In this document: in pieces, positions 18,773-27,400 of the stretch
Layout: the number at the start of each line of letters is the position of its first letter
Position numbering within the stretch: position 1 is the stretch's first letter
Origin: Actinomycetes bacterium
GTDB taxonomy: Bacteria; Actinomycetota; Coriobacteriia; Coriobacteriales; Eggerthellaceae
Assembly: GCA_023394615.1 (NCBI GenBank)
Contig: JAEXAI010000017.1
Span: 1 to 64,000, forward strand
Length of the DNA stretch: 64,000 bases
Direction: 5' to 3'
Position numbers and translations under genes: made by a program
The notes under the pieces: model-generated
What the model saw: the letters and a program-made list of their open reading frames with translations, nothing else
Databases searched by the model: none
Told to the model about the DNA's origin: nothing

Positions 18773-19153
18773 CTACCCTGCAGCGCGAAGGGTCTTCGTC
18801 GCTATTACCGGAATGCCCGTGTCTGCCACGTTTTCTATCAGCACGTCTCCTGCATCTATAGGCACCGACAGTTGCAGGGCCCCGATAGCATCGAGCACTT
18901 CGCCTATCTTCGCTTTTGAAACGGCTTCGGCGGTTTTCACACTCAAAGGTTCCAAGCAGCCCCCCACGCACACCACAGCAGTAATCATGCGCACTGGATC
19001 AGTGGCTTCCTGCTGAGCATATACTTTGCCTCTGTTGCAGGTATATCCGCTTACGTCGGCCACATTCCCGTCATCATCGAAAGACACTTCCAGCGCGCAG
19101 CCCATCGGGCAGCATATGCAGGTGAAATTCTTTACTTCAGTTGCGAAAAGCAT
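18773..19153 (-). CDS. DUF1667 protein
   Basis: A 126-residue protein starting close to FTCICCPMGCALEV, the Cys-rich signature of DUF1667, with a second pair of cysteines in YTCNRGKVYA and VVCVGGCLEP. Proteins of this family are encoded next to GlpA-type and NAD(FAD)-dependent dehydrogenases in many anaerobes. The cysteines suggest a small iron-sulfur or redox subunit, which is inference. Its ATG overlaps the stop codon of the fused oxidoreductase by one base, so the two proteins are made together. Confidence 0.88.
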   Translation of the reverse strand: MLFATEVKNFTCICCPMGCALEVSFDDDGNVADVSGYTCNRGKVYAQQEATDPVRMITAVVCVGGCLEPLSVKTAEAVSKAKIGEVLDAIGALQLSVPIDAGDVLIENVADTGIPVIATKTLRAAG

Positions 19154-21999
19154 TACTCATCATCCCCTTGATGCGCGCTCAGGCGCAGAGCGCCTACGCC
19201 GTGCAAGTCGCTTGCATGCACGCGCATCTGCACCATTTCAGCCGGTACCGCGATCATCGTTTTCGCAGTCTTCACCGTGCGCATGCTGCCATCGGCAGTG
19301 ATGCCCTGCAGCACAAAACGCGGCTTCTGCATACTGGTACGCACACGGAAGGAAAACGTGATCTGGTCATCGGGCTGACGGGTTTGGTCGATGCGAATCA
19401 GCTGCGGTACCACATAGCGCACTCCATCGATGGGTTGCACGGGTATCTGGATGATTCCCTCTGTATGCTCTTGGGCGAATGCGGCAGCCGATGCACCGGC
19501 ACGCTCACCTTCCACCGACACATGATCCACCAAATCGTGCACATGTAGGGCATTTCCACAGGCGAATATGCCGGAAACGCTGGTTTCCAACGTATCGTCC
19601 ACCACCGCTCCGCCCGTCACCGCATCAAGCTGCACACCAGCGGTTTTCGCCACCTCGTTTTCGGGAAGAAGGCCTACCGACAACAGCAGCGTGTCGCATT
19701 CGATGCGCTCTGAGGTATCGGGGATCACTTGTAGCGTCTTGGCATCCACGCGAGATACTTCCACTGCTTCTAGGCGCCGGGCGCCCTCAAGGCGCGTGAC
19801 GGTGGTGCTCAGATGCAGCGGAATGCCGTAGTCATCCAAACACTGCACGATATTGCGGCGCAAACCTGACGGGTCGGGCATAATCTCGTACACACCCAAA
19901 ACCTCAGCGCCCTGCGACACCATACGGCGCGCCATAATCAGGCCGATGTCGCCCGAGCCCAGAATCACGACGCGACGTCCGGGCAAGCAGCCCTGCAAGT
20001 TCATGAAATTCTGAGCGCTGCCCGCGGAAAAAACGCCAGACGGACGACTGCCCGCCATGTTCAGCGCCCCTGCCCCGCGCTCACGGGAACCGGTGGCTAA
20101 AACCACCGAAGTCGCCGCGATCTCGTGTTGGCCTTCAGCATTCACAGTCACAATGGTGTGCGGTGACCCATCCGATCCGGGTCGCACCTCCAAAACGCTC
20201 GTCTGCCCCATCACTTCCACATTCGAGGCTTCAAGAGCATCGATTTCTCGTTGCGCATATTCGGGACCGGTCAGCTCAACCTTGAAACGATGCAGACCGA
20301 ATCCATTGTGCACGCACTGTTTCAAGATGCCGCCCTGCCTGGCCTCGCGGTCCACAAGCAGCACGCGCTCGGCCCCTGCAGCGCTCGCGGCGTTGGCAGC
20401 TGCGATACCCGCAGCTCCGCCGCCGATCACAACAACATCAAAGGGGGCAGCATCGAGTGTTTCTTCGGCAGTAGGAATGCTGTTCGCAGCCTTCAGTTCG
20501 CGTGCGGCAGCATTCGCTTCCGCATCCACCAGCGCGCGATAGTCGCACCGCGCATCGGCCACGAATCGCGATCCCGGCAAACGCTTGTCCACATCTTGCG
20601 GGTCGACACCTTCGGCATGCACGAATTGCTTCATGATCTCAGGCGTGCAGAAACCCCCGTGGCAGCGTCCCATCATAGCACCGGTGCGCCATTTCAGCGC
20701 ATCCATGTTCAACACAGGCAGTGGCCCTTCGAATGCGTGCTGTAAATCAGCCTCGGTCACCTCGCAGCAACGGCATACCACATGTCCGTGTGCTGGTTCG
20801 GTCTCTATCGCTGCTGCACGTTCTTCTTCGCTCATCATGGCGAAAAGCTTGGGAGCACGCCGTGTCGGCTGGAAATCACCGCGAGCACGCGCATCCAGAT
20901 AGTCGCCAACCTGTATGGCTATATCGGTGCCCACAGCAGGAGCGCTGGTAAGACCGGGCGAGTCGAAGCAGGCGATGTTAAAGAAACCAGGCGCATCGTC
21001 GGGCTGTCCCAACACGAAATCGCCTGAGTCCCCGGTCGAGCGGATGCCGCTGAAATTCGTGATAATGCCCCGCGACGACAGCTCAGGCCATGTTTTCTTC
21101 GCCGATTCCAGCACGTAATGCAAGCCCGCATCAGTGGTCGACGCATCAGATTTGCTCTCTTGTGCGATGGCGTTGGGACCAACCAGCATGTTTCCATGAA
21201 TCGTCGGTGTGATGAGCACGCCTTTGCCGGCAACTGAAGGTGCCTGGAACATCGTATGGGCAAACGTGTCGGCGAAATTCGTGTCATAGAGGCAGTATTC
21301 CCCGCGTCTGGGCGTGATATGCAATTTACGGGCGCTGACCATGTTGTTGAGGGAATCGGCGAACACTCCCGCCGCATTCACGATTGCGCGCGCCTTGCAA
21401 AACGCGCCGTCTTCGGTCTGCACCAACCAACCTGAACCCTTATCATCGCGCTGCAATGCCACAACACGCGTGTTGAAGCGGAATTCCACGCCATTGCACG
21501 CCGCATTCTCAGCTGCAGCCAGCGTAATGCCGTATGGGTCGCAGATACCGCCCGTGGGAGCATACAGGGCTCCAAGCGCGTCTGAGGAAAGCCGTGGTTC
21601 CATTTCGAAAAGCTGGTCACGAGAGAGCTCCCGCACACCTTCCACACCGTTTTGGGCCGCCCGGGCAACCAACGTATGGACCGTCTCCAGCTCCTCGGCA
21701 GTAAAGGCCACCACCAGCGAACCGTTGCGGTAGAAACCGAATCCCAGCTCATCGGCCCACTCAGGGTAGAGCTTCGAGCCTGCCACATTGTAGCGGGCTT
21801 TTAGGGTACCAGGCAAAGGATCGTGTCCGGCATGCACGATGCCGGAGTTGGCGCGCGTTGATCCGCAGGCGATATCGTTTCCCGCCTCCAGAACCGCAAT
21901 CCGCGCATCGAAGCGCGCGAGTTCGCGTGCGGTACACGCCCCCGCCACCCCAGCACCGATTACGAGCACGTCGAAAGAATCTTTTTCGTAAATATTCAT
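19153..21999 (-). CDS. Fused GlpA-type FAD dehydrogenase, BFD [2Fe-2S] domain and NAD(FAD) oxidoreductase
   Basis: A 948-residue three-part protein. Residues 1 to about 395 are a FAD-dependent dehydrogenase of the GlpA / L-2-hydroxyglutarate oxidase family ([18 protein letters not shown] near residue 13). Residues 405-455 are a BFD-like [2Fe-2S] domain with Cys409, Cys411, Cys446 and Cys451 (CRC and CHGGFC). From about 518 a second FAD/NAD oxidoreductase begins with [20 protein letters not shown] and [15 protein letters not shown]. In many Firmicutes the two oxidoreductases are separate genes in a three-gene set with DUF1667; here they are one chain, and DUF1667 follows. The expected reaction is oxidation of glycerol 3-phosphate or a 2-hydroxyacid with electrons passed on to NAD or another carrier; the true substrate is uncertain. 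Confidence 0.85.
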   Translation of the reverse strand: MNIYEKDSFDVLVIGAGVAGACTARELARFDARIAVLEAGNDIACGSTRANSGIVHAGHDPLPGTLKARYNVAGSKLYPEWADELGFGFYRNGSLVVAFTAEELETVHTLVARAAQNGVEGVRELSRDQLFEMEPRLSSDALGALYAPTGGICDPYGITLAAAENAACNGVEFRFNTRVVALQRDDKGSGWLVQTEDGAFCKARAIVNAAGVFADSLNNMVSARKLHITPRRGEYCLYDTNFADTFAHTMFQAPSVAGKGVLITPTIHGNMLVGPNAIAQESKSDASTTDAGLHYVLESAKKTWPELSSRGIITNFSGIRSTGDSGDFVLGQPDDAPGFFNIACFDSPGLTSAPAVGTDIAIQVGDYLDARARGDFQPTRRAPKLFAMMSEEERAAAIETEPAHGHVVCRCCEVTEADLQHAFEGPLPVLNMDALKWRTGAMMGRCHGGFCTPEIMKQFVHAEGVDPQDVDKRLPGSRFVADARCDYRALVDAEANAAARELKAANSIPTAEETLDAAPFDVVVIGGGAAGIAAANAASAAGAERVLLVDREARQGGILKQCVHNGFGLHRFKVELTGPEYAQREIDALEASNVEVMGQTSVLEVRPGSDGSPHTIVTVNAEGQHEIAATSVVLATGSRERGAGALNMAGSRPSGVFSAGSAQNFMNLQGCLPGRRVVILGSGDIGLIMARRMVSQGAEVLGVYEIMPDPSGLRRNIVQCLDDYGIPLHLSTTVTRLEGARRLEAVEVSRVDAKTLQVIPDTSERIECDTLLLSVGLLPENEVAKTAGVQLDAVTGGAVVDDTLETSVSGIFACGNALHVHDLVDHVSVEGERAGASAAAFAQEHTEGIIQIPVQPIDGVRYVVPQLIRIDQTRQPDDQITFSFRVRTSMQKPRFVLQGITADGSMRTVKTAKTMIAVPAEMVQMRVHASDLHGVGALRLSAHQGDDE

Positions 22000-22095
22000 A
22001 CCACCAGCTTACTAAATATCCCCGTTGAGCGAAAGCGCGTATCCACATATTTGCATATTCGGTAGAGTTTCTTCAGAGGGTGAAAGGAGCCGCAT

Positions 22096-22437
22096 ATGAG
22101 AATCGTCGTCGCGAGCGATGGTCTAGACATAGCACCGCATTTTAGTCAGTGCTTAAACTATAATTTTTACACTACGAAAAGCTACGAGATAGTTGATTCG
22201 CAGAACATTCCCTCGCAAGGTTCTTCCCCGGAAGAGTGTGCGAAGCTGCTAGACAAGATAGGTGTCGATACGCTCATCTGCAATGGGATAACCCCTACTA
22301 CGAAAAGCGCGTTCGAGGCGCACGGAATCGTCGTAGTGACGCAAGCCACGGGCAATGCGCTACAGGCCGCCGAGGCATACACAGCAAGCAAGGCAAACCA
22401 GGTAGAAGAAGACGAGGACGAAGAAGAGGACGACTAA
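22096..22437 (+). CDS. NifX/NifB-like dinitrogenase iron-molybdenum cofactor domain protein
   Basis: A 113-residue single-domain protein of the family that includes the NifX, NafY and NifB C-terminal domains. It opens MRIVVASDGLDIAPHFSQC, continues with ELVD-like strand YEIVDSQNIP, and has the LICNGITPTTKSAFEAHGI segment where the family usually has a Gly-containing loop. The last 15 residues are a run of Glu and Asp. There are no nitrogenase genes here, so a role in iron-sulfur or metal-cluster handling is inferred. AAAGGAG precedes the ATG. A shared terminator follows. Confidence 0.85.
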   Translation: MRIVVASDGLDIAPHFSQCLNYNFYTTKSYEIVDSQNIPSQGSSPEECAKLLDKIGVDTLICNGITPTTKSAFEAHGIVVVTQATGNALQAAEAYTASKANQVEEDEDEEEDD

Positions 22438-22500
22438 CCTCTTTTTTTGCGGCAAAACCAAGGAATCGGCTGAAATGCCGATGAACCGCCTTTATAACCA

Positions 22501-22541
22501 AAAAAAACGCCCCTCTGCATTGCGCGCGGGGGCGTTTTTAA
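22501..22541. terminator. Bidirectional terminator between the NifX-like gene and rplT
   Basis: ACGCCCC (22507-22513) pairs with GGGGCGT (22529-22535). A-runs lie before it and T-runs after it, so it can stop transcription from both convergent genes. Confidence 0.85.
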
Positions 22542-22562
22542 TATACACAGATTCGAAAACCG

Positions 22563-22919
22563 CTATTTGACGGCTTTCTTGGCAACCTCTACCAAAGCGG
22601 TAAATGCCGCAGGGTCGTTGATGGCCATGTCAGAGAGCACCTTGCGGTCCAGCTCGACGCCAGCGACCTTCAGGCCATTCATAAACACAGAGTAGGACAT
22701 GCCGTTCATACGCGCAGCAGCGTTGATGCGGGTAATCCACAGGCGACGAATCTCGCGCTTTTTGTTGCGACGGTCACGATAGGTGTACTGCAAAGAATGC
22801 TGTACCTGCTCTTTCGCGGCACGATAGGAACGGGATTTTGCGCCATAATAACCTTTGGCGCGCTTAAGGGTGGTGCGGCGCTTTTTGTGCGCGTTGACTG
22901 AACGCTTTACACGAGGCAT
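22563..22919 (-). CDS. rplT: 50S ribosomal protein L20
   Basis: The 118-residue protein begins [19 protein letters not shown] and has [18 protein letters not shown] and [19 protein letters not shown], all standard for bL20. It binds 23S rRNA early in 50S assembly, and in many bacteria it also represses its own operon. It is the last gene of infC-rpmI-rplT, 19 bp after rpmI. Confidence 0.98.
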   Translation of the reverse strand: MPRVKRSVNAHKKRRTTLKRAKGYYGAKSRSYRAAKEQVQHSLQYTYRDRRNKKREIRRLWITRINAAARMNGMSYSVFMNGLKVAGVELDRKVLSDMAINDPAAFTALVEVAKKAVK

Positions 22920-22938
22920 AGTATCTCTCCTCTATCTT

Positions 22939-23136
22939 TTAACGACGTCCCAGGCTGCGTGCGATCACTCTTTGATCGGACTTTGCAACCTCGGTTTCGT
23001 GACGGAAATTACGCTTACGTTTCTGGCTCTTCTTGGTGAGGATGTGGTTCCTACCCTGCTTGGAGCGCATAATCTTACCGGATCCGGTTACGCGGAAGCG
23101 TTTTGCAGAACCGCGATGAGTCTTCATTTTAGGCAT
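22939..23136 (-). CDS. rpmI: 50S ribosomal protein L35
   Basis: A 65-residue protein beginning [20 protein letters not shown], the standard bL35 start, with a basic C-terminal half. It starts 3 bp after the infC stop codon and ends just before rplT, the conserved operon order. Confidence 0.98.
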   Translation of the reverse strand: MPKMKTHRGSAKRFRVTGSGKIMRSKQGRNHILTKKSQKRKRNFRHETEVAKSDQRVIARSLGRR

Positions 23137-23139
23137 GAC

Positions 23140-23727
23140 CTATTCACCTTCCTTTTCTTTCTGCTTGTCTGTGCCATTACCTTTTTTGGCGACAGGTTTC
23201 TTCTTCTTGACGGTACCGGGCAAAGGCGCGATCAGCATGTGCATGTTGCGGCCTTCCATCTTGGGCTGGCTTTCAATGACTGCCACGTCCTTCAAGTCGT
23301 CCGCAAGGCGCTCCAGAATGCTCAGACCCTGTTCCGGGTGAGCCATTTCGCGACCACGAAACATGATCGTGATCTTCACTTTGCTGCCGGATTCCAAAAA
23401 GCGCATAACGTGCTTCTTCTTGGTGGTGTAATCGCCCACATCAATCTTGGGGCGGAATTTCATTTCCTTGGTTTCAATCTTGCTCTGATTTTTCCGAGCT
23501 TGCTTCGCCTTGATTGCCTGATCGTATTTGAATTTTCCATAATCCATCACACGGCAGACCGGTGGTTCGGCGTTCGGCGCAATTTCGACCAAATCCAAAC
23601 CCTCGTTATCAGCGACGCGCTGTGCTTCGTCAACGGCGCAGATTCCCATCTGCTCGCCATCGTAGCCGATCAAACGCACTTCGCGTGCGGTGATCTCTTC
23701 ATTGAGCCGAGGCTCTTGTGCGGCTAT
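23140..23727 (-). CDS. infC: Translation initiation factor IF-3 (probable AUA start codon)
   Basis: IF-3 prevents early 50S joining and checks the start codon. The protein has the family opening QEPRLNEEITAREVRLIG, the middle VMDYGKFKYDQAIKAKQARK, and MFRGREMAHPEQG in the C domain. No ATG, GTG or TTG fits the normal N terminus. A strong AAGGAGG lies 8 nt before an ATA codon at 23727-23725, giving a 195-residue protein (Ile/fMet-Ala-Ala-Gln-Glu). Starting infC with a rare codon that IF-3 itself rejects is the known autoregulation in E. coli, where the codon is AUU. The ATG further upstream at 23808 lies on the far side of a terminator hairpin and is not credible. The C-terminal tail is Lys-rich. 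Confidence 0.93.
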   Translation of the reverse strand: MAAQEPRLNEEITAREVRLIGYDGEQMGICAVDEAQRVADNEGLDLVEIAPNAEPPVCRVMDYGKFKYDQAIKAKQARKNQSKIETKEMKFRPKIDVGDYTTKKKHVMRFLESGSKVKITIMFRGREMAHPEQGLSILERLADDLKDVAVIESQPKMEGRNMHMLIAPLPGTVKKKKPVAKKGNGTDKQKEKEGE

Positions 23728-23767
23728 CGCAAACACCTCCTTCAAGTGTTTTCGTACTGTTCGCTCA

Positions 23768-23798
23768 CTAAAAAACCCGTAGCACATGGCTACGGGTT
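23768..23798 (-). terminator. Attenuator hairpin in the infC leader
   Basis: On the minus strand AACCCGTAGC and GCTACGGGTT pair perfectly over 10 bp with a 5-base loop, followed by TTTTTT counted with the end of the stem. It stands about 45 nt before the infC start. There is no space for a promoter between it and infC, so it must be crossed by the infC transcript and probably acts as a conditional terminator. A weak -10 (TATCAT) is visible upstream at 23913-23908 without a good -35 box. The rest of the 356-bp gap up to 24084 holds only short GCGCAAG-type repeats. Confidence 0.65.
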
Positions 23799-24084
23799 CG
23801 CAATTCAAATGATGCCAGTAGAGGCATTGTATGTATGCGACCCATCAGCAGCCGAAGCGCCGAAACAGGTGGAGGATTGCATCCTCGCTTGTTCAAACAG
23901 CTTGCCTATGATAACACACTTATTTCACCCGCATGCATTTTACATATTTCATGCGGATGCGTCGCTGGATGCCGCAAGGCGGGCAGCGCAAGGTGAGCAG
24001 CGCAAGACGCAAGGCTGAGCCGCATTGCACAGATGCAGGTGCGTGCTTCAGGGCACGACATGAAACGCTCGATACCAATCGCTG

Positions 24085-25623
24085 TTAGGCCGCGTTGATG
24101 TATATGTAAATCTGCCGGACGGTATCGGCCAAATTTCCGCTGGCGTTCGCCGCCGTGTAGTCATATACCAGCACTGCCGACCAGGTGTAGTTCGCGCCGT
24201 TGATACTGGAATTCCCCTGGAACGAGCAGCTTTCCTTCACCAATGTGGTGCCATCGCTGGCATAGGTGGAATAGGCCGATTTCGCAGGCAGCACCGCAGT
24301 GCCATCAGCCACGCTCAAACCAGCTTCGTTGAGGGTTTTTTCAACCACATGCTCATTGCTGATAGCATCGGCAAAGCTCAAAGAACCATATCCCAAGCTA
24401 GCCGTGGACGACGAGTATCCAGCCATGATGACCGTACCCGCTTCATTCAAGCCCAAATATACCGTAGGCGTGCCAGCTTTCGAATCGGCAGGCTCGTCGG
24501 TCAAAACAACCGTAACCCTTTTCTTGACAGCATTACCCTCTTCGTTCACGTCGCTAGACACCGACACAGTAGCACCATGGCCCAGCGTCTTCACAGCATC
24601 AGCTTGGCTTTTGCCCATGATGCCTACCAAACCGGCAACATTGGTCTTTTTGGTATTCTGCGTGGATGCGTCCTTCGTGCTGCTGGAGCTGTTGGTAGCG
24701 GTAACGTCGGACGTGCCACCGGAGTTTTGCTGCGTGGCCACATCACGACTCGTTGTAATCAACTGATATCCGAATATGCCCAAGCCCGCTATCAGTACCA
24801 CCAAAAGCACGATGACGATAGTGAGCGTGCGGCGCATGCGGCGCGATTTGCGCTGATGCTCGGGCATTTCCGCATCGGCAGCTTGCTTTTTGGCGGCTTT
24901 GCTGTGGCTGCCGTGTTTGCCATGGGCGCCTGTACGGCGCGCGTCGTTGGTACCCGCTGGCACGGGTGCGGCAGGAGCAGCCAGTATTGGCTCTTCCGAT
25001 TCTTCCTCATCATCAGCCACCAACGCATCATCGCGCACGCCATGCATTTTATCGCCATAGAGATAGTAATCTTCTTGCGGATCGTCCACAAACGAATCCG
25101 CCGTGCCGTCTAAGAACTCATCGTTTTGATCATCGGGCGCGAAAGGATCGTTGTCCTCGTCGAAGAGCAAGTCTTCCTCTTGATCGTCGTCATCTTCATC
25201 GTCGCTGTTACCTGCCAGCTTAGGAGCGTCGTCGTCGGAGCCGAAATCAAACGAGCGGGGACTCGAGAACATGTCGTCCTCGTCGAAGTCGCGAAATTCC
25301 GCTGCGGTATCGATGCCATCCTCGTTCTCATCGAGGGCTTTGGCCGAATGAGCGCCGCCATGAAACGGTGCGAAATCGTCGTCATCGGCGTCGATGTCGT
25401 CTGCAGCATCTGCAATGTCTGCATCTGGATCTGCGCTATCGGTCTCACTTGCAGCATCCGTATCAATGCCGCCCGCTTGCTCGTCGTCGGCTACTTCGCC
25501 GCCCTGTACGTCAAAGCCGGACATATCCAAGCTCTCCGATGCGATTTCTTCAATTGGGGCCCCTGAATCTCTCGAGGCGTTCTTATCATCTTGCATATCG
25601 TCGGTCTTGCCCTGCTCTGCCAT
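24085..25623 (-). CDS. Very acidic single-pass membrane protein
   Basis: A 512-residue protein that I cannot place in a named family. Residues 1-210 are extremely rich in Asp and Glu, with no predicted domain. A basic stretch (QRKSRRMRRT) precedes one membrane helix at about residues 266-290. A Ser/Thr-rich linker follows, then an outer domain of about 200 residues that starts GLVGIMGKSQADAVKTLG, which recalls the opening helix of a PASTA-like unit, and contains many beta-prone segments. It is probably oriented with the acidic part inside the cell. It lies downstream of a small membrane protein gene of similar style on the same strand. Confidence 0.7.
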   Translation of the reverse strand: MAEQGKTDDMQDDKNASRDSGAPIEEIASESLDMSGFDVQGGEVADDEQAGGIDTDAASETDSADPDADIADAADDIDADDDDFAPFHGGAHSAKALDENEDGIDTAAEFRDFDEDDMFSSPRSFDFGSDDDAPKLAGNSDDEDDDDQEEDLLFDEDNDPFAPDDQNDEFLDGTADSFVDDPQEDYYLYGDKMHGVRDDALVADDEEESEEPILAAPAAPVPAGTNDARRTGAHGKHGSHSKAAKKQAADAEMPEHQRKSRRMRRTLTIVIVLLVVLIAGLGIFGYQLITTSRDVATQQNSGGTSDVTATNSSSSTKDASTQNTKKTNVAGLVGIMGKSQADAVKTLGHGATVSVSSDVNEEGNAVKKRVTVVLTDEPADSKAGTPTVYLGLNEAGTVIMAGYSSSTASLGYGSLSFADAISNEHVVEKTLNEAGLSVADGTAVLPAKSAYSTYASDGTTLVKESCSFQGNSSINGANYTWSAVLVYDYTAANASGNLADTVRQIYIYINAA

Positions 25624-25796
25624 CGTTTAACCAACCTTTCGAATCGCCCTGCACGACCACGGTTTCCCGTAGCGCTCCAGAACCATATATACATTCGTCT
25701 GAGCGAACCGCGCATCGCTTGCACGCGTTTCGCATCGTTTTCTCTTGTTTCGCATCATTTGCATTCTCCGGGGAACACCACTCCCCATGCGCAAGA

Positions 25797-26207
25797 TTAA
25801 CTGAAGGGGTGAAACGCTACGCAATAAATAATGAATACCACCGCGAAAATGCCCAAAACAATCAGGACCGTGCGCTGCATGCCGGCAAAGGGGACTTCGG
25901 CGTGCAGGTCTTCCTCAGTCGTTATCATGCGGTTGGGATCCTCTTCCCGTGCACGGGCACGAGCCTGTGCTTCCGCAAGCTTCTGCGCGCGCAAAGCGTC
26001 TTGCTGGGTTTGGGCCTCCAAGACACCATCATCGCCACGAGGCGAGTCCGCGCCTACACCCGACGCCACAGCCGCATCTGCGGAATCTACAGCAGACACC
26101 CGTGTAGACGGTTTCTGCGCAGCAGGCACATTGCCAGCCTGGATAACGAAATCGTCTTCATCGTCAGCATCCACTGATACCAATGGGATGTCCTTGTTTT
26201 CGGCCAT
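25797..26207 (-). CDS. Small acidic protein with a C-terminal membrane anchor
   Basis: A 136-residue protein of unknown function. The first half is acidic and Ala-rich, residues 68-92 form an Ala/Glu/Arg-rich probable helix (QQDALRAQKLAEAQARAR), and a single hydrophobic helix at about 111-132 ends three residues before the C terminus. This is a tail-anchor layout. It precedes the 512-residue acidic membrane protein by about 170 bp on the same strand. Those 170 bp contain three loose copies of a TTCGCATCGTTT-like repeat but no clear promoter. Confidence 0.65.
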   Translation of the reverse strand: MAENKDIPLVSVDADDEDDFVIQAGNVPAAQKPSTRVSAVDSADAAVASGVGADSPRGDDGVLEAQTQQDALRAQKLAEAQARARAREEDPNRMITTEEDLHAEVPFAGMQRTVLIVLGIFAVVFIIYCVAFHPFS

Positions 26208-26235
26208 AGCTTTATACCTCTTTCATCCATCGACA

Positions 26236-26556
26236 TTATAAAAGATGGCGAGTGACGAATTCCCGTGTCCAGATAATATCCATTGCAGCGTACCCTTTCT
26301 TGCGAAGAAGTATGCACGCGCATGACGGAAACTCTTCGAATCCGCTTGATTTTAACGACTCCGGGTATTTAGCCGTCAAGCGACAGCTCAAGCGATAGCT
26401 CTCATTGCGAAAAGATTGCCCTATCGGATTTGTTTTTGAACCAAGAGCTTCAACTTCGGCTACAATCAACCCCGGTGAATACTGCATGCTCATACACAAC
26501 AAGTCAAGTTTCAGCGAAACGGTAACGTTCGCTCTTTTCTGCTTGACATATTTCAT
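26236..26556 (-). CDS. Possible small protein, no family recognised
   Basis: A minus-strand frame that stays open from the sufC coding region out to 26236. The part beyond sufC reads like a real protein in codon use and residue mix (for example LIVAEVEALGSKTNPIG and GYAAMDIIWTREFVTRHLL). An ATG at 26556 would give 106 residues; another at about 26487 is shorter. Neither has a good ribosome binding site, and the longer form overlaps the proposed sufC promoter. It could also be the remains of an older gene. I do not recognise it. Confidence 0.35.
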   Translation of the reverse strand: MKYVKQKRANVTVSLKLDLLCMSMQYSPGLIVAEVEALGSKTNPIGQSFRNESYRLSCRLTAKYPESLKSSGFEEFPSCACILLRKKGYAAMDIIWTREFVTRHLL

Positions 26557-26571
26557 ATGAGAGTGTATTAG
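26543..26571 (+). promoter_or_regulatory. Putative sigma-70-type promoter of sufC-sufB
   Basis: TTGACA at 26543-26548, a 17-bp spacer and TATTAG at 26566-26571, 31 bp before the sufC start. The -35 box is perfect and the -10 box matches four of six. No recognised iron or redox regulator site is obvious by eye. Confidence 0.55.
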
Positions 26572-26602
26572 TATCAATTGAGACGAACGAGAGGACAGGC
26601 AC

Positions 26603-27385
26603 ATGCTTGAACTGAAAGATTTGGTCTTCGAAGTCCCTGTCGAAGAGGGCTCGAAGGAAACCAAACGCATAATCGACAACCTATCGATGACTATCGGTGA
26701 AGACAAGTTCACCGTTATCACCGGACCAAACGGCGGAGGTAAATCCACGTTAGCCAAGCTGATTATGGGCATTGAGAAGCCCACCAGCGGGCGCATCATC
26801 TTTAACGGGCAAGACATCACGGACCTGGGAATAAGCGAGCGCGCGAAGCTGGGATTGGGCTATGCCTTCCAGCAGCCGCCGCGCTTCAAGGGCATGAAGG
26901 TGAAGAAGCTGCTGGAAATCGCCGCAGGCGAGAGGCTCCCGATGCTGCAATGCAACGAGTATCTGGCCAAAGTGGGCCTGTGCTCGGCGAATTACCTGAC
27001 GCGTGAAGTAGACAAGAACCTCTCCGGCGGTGAGGTGAAACGCATCGAGATCGCCACTATTCTGGCACGTAACCCGAAACTGGCCATTTACGACGAGCCC
27101 GAGGCGGGCATCGATCTGTGGAGCTTCGACAGGCTTACTAACACGTTTCGCGATATTCACGAAGCACGCGACGGGCACAGCATCGTGATCATCAGTCATC
27201 AGGAACGCATTATCCAGCTGGCTGACGAAGTGATGCTTCTGCAAAACGGGCGCATTGCCGAGTCTGGCAGCGTTGAAGAAGTTATGCCCAAACTGGGCTT
27301 TGGATTGCGGCCGACGCAAAACCCGGCCTGCACATTCACCGAACCGACGCAAATTGCTGTCGGCGAAATCAATACGAGCTGCTAA
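26603..27385 (+). CDS. sufC: SufC-like iron-sulfur cluster assembly ATPase
   Basis: SufC is the ABC-type ATPase that drives the SufB scaffold during Fe-S cluster assembly in the cytoplasm. This 260-residue protein has Walker A GPNGGGKST, signature LSGGEVKRIEIA and Walker B AIYDEPEAGIDL, the last being the SufC form. GAGAGGA lies before the ATG. sufB follows after 15 bp. There is no sufS, sufU, sufE or sufD alongside, so this is a two-gene, minimal (SMS-type) system. Confidence 0.9.
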   Translation: MLELKDLVFEVPVEEGSKETKRIIDNLSMTIGEDKFTVITGPNGGGKSTLAKLIMGIEKPTSGRIIFNGQDITDLGISERAKLGLGYAFQQPPRFKGMKVKKLLEIAAGERLPMLQCNEYLAKVGLCSANYLTREVDKNLSGGEVKRIEIATILARNPKLAIYDEPEAGIDLWSFDRLTNTFRDIHEARDGHSIVIISHQERIIQLADEVMLLQNGRIAESGSVEEVMPKLGFGLRPTQNPACTFTEPTQIAVGEINTSC

Positions 27386-27400
27386 CGAAGGGAGCACATC

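Noticed and set aside
22855..24018. 387-codon plus-strand open frame
   Set aside because: It is antisense to rplT, rpmI and infC; the real ribosomal-protein operon explains this stretch.
25368..26177. 269-codon plus-strand open frame
   Set aside because: It is antisense to the two acidic membrane-protein genes and is rich in Arg and His as a result of the Asp/Glu codons opposite.
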